Source: JADJPO01 sp963828555
GTDB lineage: Bacteria; Actinomycetota; Actinomycetes; Actinomycetales; Kineosporiaceae
Direction: 5' to 3'
Assembly: GCA_963828555.1 (NCBI GenBank)
Contig: CAWHEL010000004.1
Location: 186,001-250,000, forward strand
DNA length: 64,000 nucleotides
Shown: positions 56,369-64,000 of the stretch, piece after piece
Position numbering within the stretch: the stretch's first letter is position 1
Layout of the letters: every line of letters begins with the position of its first letter
The notes under the pieces: model-generated
What the model saw: only the letters and a program-made list of their open reading frames with translations
Told to the model about the DNA's origin: nothing
Database searches by the model: none
Program-made: the position numbers and the translations under genes

Positions 56369-57408
56369 GCGCGTCAGCCGAACAGGTGACGACCAGGAGC
56401 GCGTCGGGCGACGGCGGTGCTGAGCCCGTACTGCGGGTCACCGGTCTGCGCAAGCACTTCCCGATCCAGAGCAGCTTCCTGCGCCGGACCATCGGGCAGG
56501 TCAAGGCCGTCGACGGGATCGACCTCGCGGTCTACCCCAGCGAGACGCTCGGCATCGTGGGGGAGAGTGGCTGCGGCAAGTCGACCGCCGGCCGCACGAT
56601 GCTGAAGCTGCTCGAGCCGACCGCGGGCACGATCGAACTGGCCGGGCGCGACATCACCCGGCTCAGCCGGCGTGAGATGGTGCCCGTGCGGCGGGCGGCG
56701 TCCATGATCTTCCAGGACCCCTACTCCTCGCTGAACCCGCGGCACACGGTCGGCAAGATCGTCGCCGCGCCGTACGACGTCCAGGGGATCGTGCCGCCCG
56801 GCGGGGTGAAGAAGGCGGTCCAGGACCTGCTCGAGCGGGTGGGTCTGAACCCCGAGCACTACAACCGCTTCCCGGCCGAATTCTCCGGCGGTCAGCGGCA
56901 GCGGATCGGGATCGCCCGGGCATTGGCCCTCAAGCCGAAGCTGATCGTGTGCGACGAGCCCGTCTCTGCGCTCGACGTCTCGATCCAGGCGCAGGTGGTC
57001 AACCTGCTCGAGGACCTGCAGAACGAGTTCGAGCTGGCCTATATCGTGATCGCCCACGACCTCTCGGTGGTGCGTCATATCAGCGACCGGATCGCCGTGA
57101 TGTACCTCGGCAAGATCATGGAGCTGTCGGGCAGCGATGCGCTCTACGCGGCGCCCCGCCATCCCTACACCAAGGCCCTGCTCTCTGCCGTTCCCGTCCC
57201 TGACCCGGCGCTGCGTGAGCAGCGGGACCGGATCGTCCTGCAGGGCGACCTGCCCTCGCCGGCCGACCCGCCCAGCGGGTGCGTGTTCCGCACCCGGTGC
57301 TGGAAGGCGCAAGACCGGTGCGCGAGCGAGGTGCCGCAGCTCACCACGTATGAACCCGGCCACCAGGTGGCCTGCCACTTCCCCGAGCCGGCCGCGGATG
57401 CCGTCTGA
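56365..57408 (+). CDS. dppF: dipeptide ABC transporter ATP-binding protein (DppF type)
   Basis: 347 residues. Walker A GIVGESGCGKSTAGRTM, Q-loop MIFQDPYSSLNPR, signature PAEFSGGQRQRIGIARALAL, Walker B LIVCDEPVSALDVSIQAQV, switch His AHDLSVVRHI, and the C-terminal CVFRTRCWKAQDRC motif. Start GTG overlaps dppD as GTGA. The mshB start lies within its last codons. Confidence 0.95.
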
Positions 57409-58324
57409 GGTCGGTTCGGGACGGCTGCTCCTGGTCCATGCCCATCCGGACGACGAGAGCATCGCCACCGGTGCCACCATGGCCCGCTACGCGGCGCAGG
57501 GCGCCCAGGTCACCCTGGTCACCTGCACCCGGGGGGAGCAGGGCGAGGTGATCCCCCCGGCCCTGGCCCGGCTGGCCGCCGATCAGGACGACACCCTCGG
57601 CACCTACCGCGAAGGTGAACTGGCGGCGGCGATGGCTGCATTGGGAGTGAAGGATCATCGGTTCCTCGATGCCGGCACGCCGCGCCACTACCGCGATTCA
57701 GGCATGGACATCGACGCCCTGGGTGCCGTCGTGCTGCCGGACGACGCGCGTCCCGAGGCGTTCGCGCTGGCCCCGGTCGAGACGGCCGCCGCCGACCTGG
57801 CTGCGCTGCTCGTCGAGCTCCGCCCGCACGTGCTGGTCACCTATGACCCGGGAGGTGGCTACGGTCACCCGGACCATGTGCAGGCGCACCGGGTGAGCAT
57901 GCGTGCCGTCACGCTGGCGGCGGAGTCGCCAGGCGGCTGGGCAGTGCCCAAGATCTACTGGATGGTTGTTCCTGAGACAGTGGTCCGCGACCAGGCTGTT
58001 CGGCTGGCCGGCTCGGACAATCCCTACCTCCCCGCTCCCGAGGGGCCGCCGCCGAGCATGGTGGTGCCGGACGACGTGGTCACCACCGCGGTCGACGGCA
58101 CGGACTTCCTGGCTGCCAAGGCGGCTGCGCTGCGTGCCCACGCCACCCAGGTGATGGTCCAGCCGCCCTACTACGCGCTGAGCAACGAGATCGGCCAGGT
58201 GATCGCACCGGTCGAGTACTTCCGCCTGGTCGCCGGTGCAGCCGCCGCGTCGTCCGCTGCTTCGCCGTCCGCCGCGTTGTCCGCCCCACCCCCCAGAGAA
58301 ACCGACCTCTTCGCCGGCCTCTGA
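57398..58324 (+). CDS. mshB: mycothiol biosynthesis deacetylase MshB
   Basis: 308 residues. It removes the acetyl group from GlcNAc-inositol, the second step of mycothiol synthesis. Zinc motif HPDDES (LLLVHAHPDDESIATG), conserved Asp in the DHRFLDAGTPRHYRDSGM segment, and the third ligand in YDPGGGYGHPDHVQAHR; the C-terminal HATQVMVQPPYYALSNEIGQ is MshB-like. ATG 57398 overlaps the dppF stop by 11 bp, so it is expressed with the peptide importer. The paralogue mca lies at 1.7 kb. Confidence 0.93.
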   Translation: MPSEVGSGRLLLVHAHPDDESIATGATMARYAAQGAQVTLVTCTRGEQGEVIPPALARLAADQDDTLGTYREGELAAAMAALGVKDHRFLDAGTPRHYRDSGMDIDALGAVVLPDDARPEAFALAPVETAAADLAALLVELRPHVLVTYDPGGGYGHPDHVQAHRVSMRAVTLAAESPGGWAVPKIYWMVVPETVVRDQAVRLAGSDNPYLPAPEGPPPSMVVPDDVVTTAVDGTDFLAAKAAALRAHATQVMVQPPYYALSNEIGQVIAPVEYFRLVAGAAAASSAASPSAALSAPPPRETDLFAGL

Positions 58325-58434
58325 CTGCCACCCGGCCTCATGATCGCCGATCGTCATGGGCTTCCACCCAGGCAGTGGGGGAGATTCATGACAGACGGTG
58401 ACCATTCCCGTCGGAGGGAGAGTGGCGGCGGAGG

Positions 58435-58468
58435 AATGTCACTCATGGTGACCCTTCTGGGTGACATT
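58435..58468. promoter_or_regulatory. inverted GTGAC repeat upstream of the FtsH-like gene
   Basis: AATGTCAC (58435-58442) and GTGACATT (58461-58468) are perfect inverted copies 18 bases apart, with another GGTGACCC between them. It lies 110 bp upstream of the start of the FtsH-like gene in a 253-bp gap with no gene. Likely a regulator binding site; the regulator is unknown. Confidence 0.4.
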
Positions 58469-58577
58469 GTGGGGGCAGACGGATGAGATCAGTCGCGCAC
58501 CGTGGTCAACCCCCGGCGAAAAGGGTCATCGTCAGCAGATACCGGTGACAGCCGGTCCTGGCCTGACGAGGAGTGAC

Positions 58578-60725
58578 GTGGGTAGACACATCATGGAAGA
58601 GGCGTCGGCCCGTGAGACCGCGGCGTTGGTCGAGACCCCTGCCCCGGTAGGCACGGCCGGCCCGGGACAGGGTGGCGTCGGGGCCCTGACCCCGGCCGGC
58701 GGTGCCGCGGCGACGATGACCTCCGACGTGGCCCAGCAGCGGGAGCGCCGTCGCCGGGTCCGGGTGCTGCGCCTGATCGGTGCTGTCACGGTGGTGGCCG
58801 GATGGATCGCCTGGCGGATGGCCACCGGCCACACGGCAGTGCCGCGATTCCCCACGGTCGACCCGATCTACCTGATGACCGGGATCTTCTTCTTCGTCAT
58901 GATCCTCACCATGGCCGGCAGCTTCCTGGTCGCCGGGCGCTCGCCGCACCTCGTGTACCGGCCCGAGCAGATCGACGTCCGCTTCGAGGACGTCAAGGGG
59001 CTGGCCGCGGTGAGTGAGGACGTGCGGCGCTCGCTGGATCTGTTCCTGTCTGCGCGCACCTTCCGCCGTTCCATGGGCGGCACCCCGCGCCGCGGGCTGC
59101 TCTTCGAAGGCCCTCCCGGGACGGGCAAGACGCACATGGCCAAGGCCATGGCGGCCGAGGCTGGGGTGCCCTTCCTGTTCGTGTCGGCGACCTCGTTCCA
59201 GTCGATGTACTACGGAGCCACCTCGCGCAAGATCCGCTCCTACTTCGCTGCGCTGCGCAAGGCTGCGCGGGCAGAGGGCGGCGCGATCGGCTTCATCGAG
59301 GAGATCGACGCGATCGCGATGGTGCGTGGGGGCATGCCGTCCCTGGCCCACCAGCCGATGCAGCCGATGTCGTCGATGCAGGCGATGGACTGCGGCGGTC
59401 TGGTCGGGCTGCCCTCGGTGTACGCGGCCGGCGCGGCTTCGGGCGGTGCGCCGGCGGCGGGCGGCGTCGTCCACCGGTCGATGACCAGCGAGGGCGTCGG
59501 GGGAGTGGTCAATGAGCTCCTGGTGCAGATGCAGTCCTTCGACACTCCCACCCTGGGCGAGCGGATCCGCTCCCAGATGGTGGACGCGGTCAACCTGTTG
59601 CTGCCGGCCTCCTGGTGCATCCCGCGGCCGCGGACCGAGACCCCGGAAGTGTTGGTGATCGCGGCCACGAACCGTGCCGACGGGCTCGATCCGGCGCTGT
59701 TGAGGCCCGGTCGGTTCGACCGTCGTCTCGTGTTCTCGGTGCCCGACCACGCGGGACGCCGCGAACTGATCGACCACTTCCTGGAGCGCAAGGCCTACGA
59801 GTCGGAGATGGCCGACTCCGAGCGGCGCGACGCGCTGGCCGGGATCACCCAGGGCTACTCCCCGGTGATGATCGAGCACCTGCTCGACGAGGCGCTGGTC
59901 AACGCGATCCGGCGTGGCGGCGACGGCATGTCCTGGACGGACATCGAGCAGGCCCGGCTGGTGACCGAGGTCGGTCTGGGGCAACCGGTCTCCTACACCC
60001 CGTATGAGAAGGAGCTGATCGCCACCCATGAGGCGGGACACGCCACGTTGGCCTGGCTGGTGGCGCCGCAACGCCGGCTCGAGGTGCTCACGATCATCAA
60101 GCGGGCCGAGGCGCTCGGGCTGCTGGCGCACGGTGACCGCGAGGACGTCTACACCCGATCGCGCAGTGAGCTCGAGGCGCTGATGTGCATCGCCTTCGGA
60201 GGTCAGGTGGCCGAGGAGCTGTTCTTCGACGACATCTCCACCGGCCCCGCGGGCGACCTCACGTACGCCACGAACGTGGCCGCGCAGATGGTGGGCCAGG
60301 CGGGGATGTCGGACACGCTGGTCTCCTTCGGTGCGGTTCAGGGATCGGCGTTCGGCGACCAGGGGCTGGTCGGGCGGGTGCTCGGCGACGGTGAGGGTCG
60401 GCGCATGGTCGAGGCGCTGCTCACCGCCCAGAAGGACCGGGCGCGCGACCTGCTGGAGGCCAACCAGCACCTCGTGGTCGCCCTGCGGGACGCGTTGCTC
60501 GAGCGGCACGAGCTGATCGGCCGAGAGATCACCGACGTGCTCGAGCAGGCGGACGCCGTACGGCCCGAGCCTCGACCCCAGTCCGGTGCCGACGGCATCG
60601 CGAAGGACATCGCGGCGAAGGGTGCGGTGGACGACGAGGCCGACAACGCGTCGACGGTGGATCTGCGCCTTCCAGCGAACTGGTGGGCTCCTGCTCAGCG
60701 CGAGAAGCCGGCGGCGAACGCGTAG
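58578..60725 (+). CDS. FtsH-like AAA+ membrane metalloprotease with atypical architecture
   Basis: 715 residues from GTG 58578 (GAGGAG four bases upstream). Two membrane helices lie at about 57-77 and 93-116 with only about 15 residues between, so the ~75-residue periplasmic domain of normal FtsH is missing. Walker A EGPPGTGKTHMAKA at about residue 178; Walker B GFIEEIDAIA at about 239. About 70 extra residues (Met/Gly/Ala-rich, MQPMSSMQAMDCGG) separate Walker B from the second region of homology ATNRADGLDPALLRPGRFDRRL. Zinc motif HEAGH at 484-488, with a downstream Asp in STGPAGDLTYATN. It should unfold and degrade membrane or cytoplasmic proteins. Its stop TAG is part of the next gene's -10 box. 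Confidence 0.88.
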   Translation: MGRHIMEEASARETAALVETPAPVGTAGPGQGGVGALTPAGGAAATMTSDVAQQRERRRRVRVLRLIGAVTVVAGWIAWRMATGHTAVPRFPTVDPIYLMTGIFFFVMILTMAGSFLVAGRSPHLVYRPEQIDVRFEDVKGLAAVSEDVRRSLDLFLSARTFRRSMGGTPRRGLLFEGPPGTGKTHMAKAMAAEAGVPFLFVSATSFQSMYYGATSRKIRSYFAALRKAARAEGGAIGFIEEIDAIAMVRGGMPSLAHQPMQPMSSMQAMDCGGLVGLPSVYAAGAASGGAPAAGGVVHRSMTSEGVGGVVNELLVQMQSFDTPTLGERIRSQMVDAVNLLLPASWCIPRPRTETPEVLVIAATNRADGLDPALLRPGRFDRRLVFSVPDHAGRRELIDHFLERKAYESEMADSERRDALAGITQGYSPVMIEHLLDEALVNAIRRGGDGMSWTDIEQARLVTEVGLGQPVSYTPYEKELIATHEAGHATLAWLVAPQRRLEVLTIIKRAEALGLLAHGDREDVYTRSRSELEALMCIAFGGQVAEELFFDDISTGPAGDLTYATNVAAQMVGQAGMSDTLVSFGAVQGSAFGDQGLVGRVLGDGEGRRMVEALLTAQKDRARDLLEANQHLVVALRDALLERHELIGREITDVLEQADAVRPEPRPQSGADGIAKDIAAKGAVDDEADNASTVDLRLPANWWAPAQREKPAANA

Positions 60726-60728
60726 TCT
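60723..60728 (+). promoter_or_regulatory. -10 box overlapping the FtsH-like stop codon
   Basis: TAGTCT begins with the stop codon TAG of the FtsH-like gene and ends six bases before the GTG at 60735, the leaderless spacing seen elsewhere in the window. The next gene can therefore be transcribed on its own despite the 9-bp gap. Confidence 0.5.
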
Positions 60729-60734
60729 CCACGC

Positions 60735-61256
60735 GTGCACACCGCCTCTCCCGACCGACCGCCCACGGCGGAGGACATCGCCCTCTTCCGTCGGGCGGTC
60801 GGTCGGTTCGCCACCGGGGTCTGTGTGGTGACCGCGCTGGACGGCCGCACCGATCATGCGATGACCGCGAACGCGTTCACCTCGGTGTCGCTGGAGCCGC
60901 TGCTTGTACTGGTCTGTGTCGAGACGGAGGCTCGCTTCCACGACGCGATCACGGCGTCCGGAGAGTGGGGGGTGAGCATTCTCGATGCGTCGGCACGACC
61001 GGCCTCGGACTGGCTGGCCACACGAGGTCGTCCGTTGCACGGCCAGCTCGACCGGGTGCCGCATCGGCGCGGACCGGCGACGGGAGCTGCTCTGCTCGAC
61101 CAGGCGATGGCCTGGCTGGAGTGCCGGACGCACCAGGTCGTGCCCGCCGGAGACCACAGCATCGTGATCGGCGAAGTGGTCTCCTCGCAGCTCGGCCGGG
61201 ACGATGCCGGGGCCCTGCTGTACTACCGCAGCGGGTACCGGCAACTCGACCTATAA
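60735..61256 (+). CDS. flavin reductase family protein
   Basis: 173 residues. Split-barrel flavin reductase: FRRAVGRFATGVCVVTALDGR at the N terminus, MTANAFTSVSLEPLLVLVCVETEARFHDAI, and GEWGVSILDASARPASDWLAT. It transfers electrons from NAD(P)H to free FMN/FAD, often for a partner monooxygenase; none is nearby. GTG 60735 is leaderless-like. Distinct from the split-barrel protein at 15.7 kb. Confidence 0.88.
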   Translation: MHTASPDRPPTAEDIALFRRAVGRFATGVCVVTALDGRTDHAMTANAFTSVSLEPLLVLVCVETEARFHDAITASGEWGVSILDASARPASDWLATRGRPLHGQLDRVPHRRGPATGAALLDQAMAWLECRTHQVVPAGDHSIVIGEVVSSQLGRDDAGALLYYRSGYRQLDL

Positions 61257-61327
61257 GCCCCATAACGGACTGCGTGACCTGCTCACCCCTCCGTCAGCGG
61301 TAGCCGACCTCGGCCCGGCCCGCGGGC

Positions 61328-61369
61328 AGTGGTGGGTTCTACACCGTCTGCGTGTACCAACCCGCCACT
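61328..61369 (+). terminator. terminator hairpin after the flavin reductase
   Basis: AGTGGTGGGTT (61328-61338) pairs with AACCCGCCACT (61359-61369) except for one G-T position, and an inner TACAC/GTGTA stem extends it to a near-continuous 16-base-pair stem. It is 72 bp after the flavin reductase stop. Confidence 0.65.
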
Positions 61370-61470
61370 ACTCCCCGGGTGAGTGGTCTCTTTCCGCGCC
61401 ATCCAGCACCGGCCGTGGGTGATTGCGTCAACGCCTCCTCGTGATGGCACGAGGACGCGACCGGGGACTC

Positions 61471-61476
61471 TACGAT
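61471..61476 (+). promoter_or_regulatory. -10 box of a leaderless promoter (VanW gene)
   Basis: TACGAT ends exactly six bases before the GTG at 61483; the same sequence and spacing precede ispH. It supports GTG 61483 over the ATG at 61444. Confidence 0.55.
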
Positions 61477-61482
61477 GCCGAT

Positions 61483-63962
<2,480 letters not shown>

Positions 63963-64000
63963 CCGGAACTGGTCAGGCAGTCGTAGCGCTGGTGCACGGT

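Overview
The window is very GC-rich and comes from a mycothiol-producing actinobacterium (Actinomycetota). It carries both mca and mshB of mycothiol metabolism, DUF4307, DUF4245 and RmuC genes, many GTG starts and many apparently leaderless genes. From about 600 to 38400 the gene order (greA, DUF4307, mca, small membrane protein, thioredoxin-fold protein, hemolysin III, short Z-prenyl synthase, phoH2, fumarase, DUF4245, xseB/xseA, ispH, ychF) matches the backbone of Mycobacterium tuberculosis Rv1080c-Rv1112, so this is core chromosome with accessory insertions. The genus cannot be fixed from the sequence alone.

Layout. 1-11900: end of a threonine dehydratase, greA, DUF4307, mca, a DSP-type phosphatase, a YyaL-like protein, an HD protein, hemolysin III, uppS, phoH2 and a lysozyme-like secreted protein. 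11900-15700: an unusual accessory locus with an ICMT-family methyltransferase, a 909-residue protein joining a membrane domain, an NNMT/TEMT-type SAM methyltransferase and a SufS-like PLP domain, and a small SMR-like membrane protein that shares a 44-bp leader with the fusion gene. 15700-20900: flavin reductase, spermidine-synthase-like protein, beta carbonic anhydrase, moeA, class I fumarase. 21000-27100: a lipoprotein and a sucrose module (amylosucrase, LacI regulator with an adjacent operator-like site, fructokinase). 27100-38400: DUF4245/DUF2079 pair, xseBA, ispH, rmuC, MFS, CWB2 cell-wall protein, ychF. 38400-49000: small accessory genes with gene debris (a truncated GNAT copy, an internally deleted GNAT, a frameshifted DUF4184 remnant), a penicillin-binding protein, a GTPase, VIT-family transporter, pterin dehydratase-VOC fusion, Nudix and P1 peptidase. 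49000-58300: typA, then a dipeptide ABC operon (dppC, dppA, dppB, dppD, dppF) ending in mshB. 58500-64000: an atypical FtsH-like protease, a flavin reductase and a VanW-family protein with a long Pro-Glu repeat.

Three otherwise sound genes (typA, the dpp binding protein, the VanW gene) each carry a one-base frameshift in a homopolymer or repeat. This may be real decay or sequence error and should be checked against reads. The most interesting candidate for an undescribed system is the methyltransferase/PLP fusion locus at 11.9-15.7 kb.
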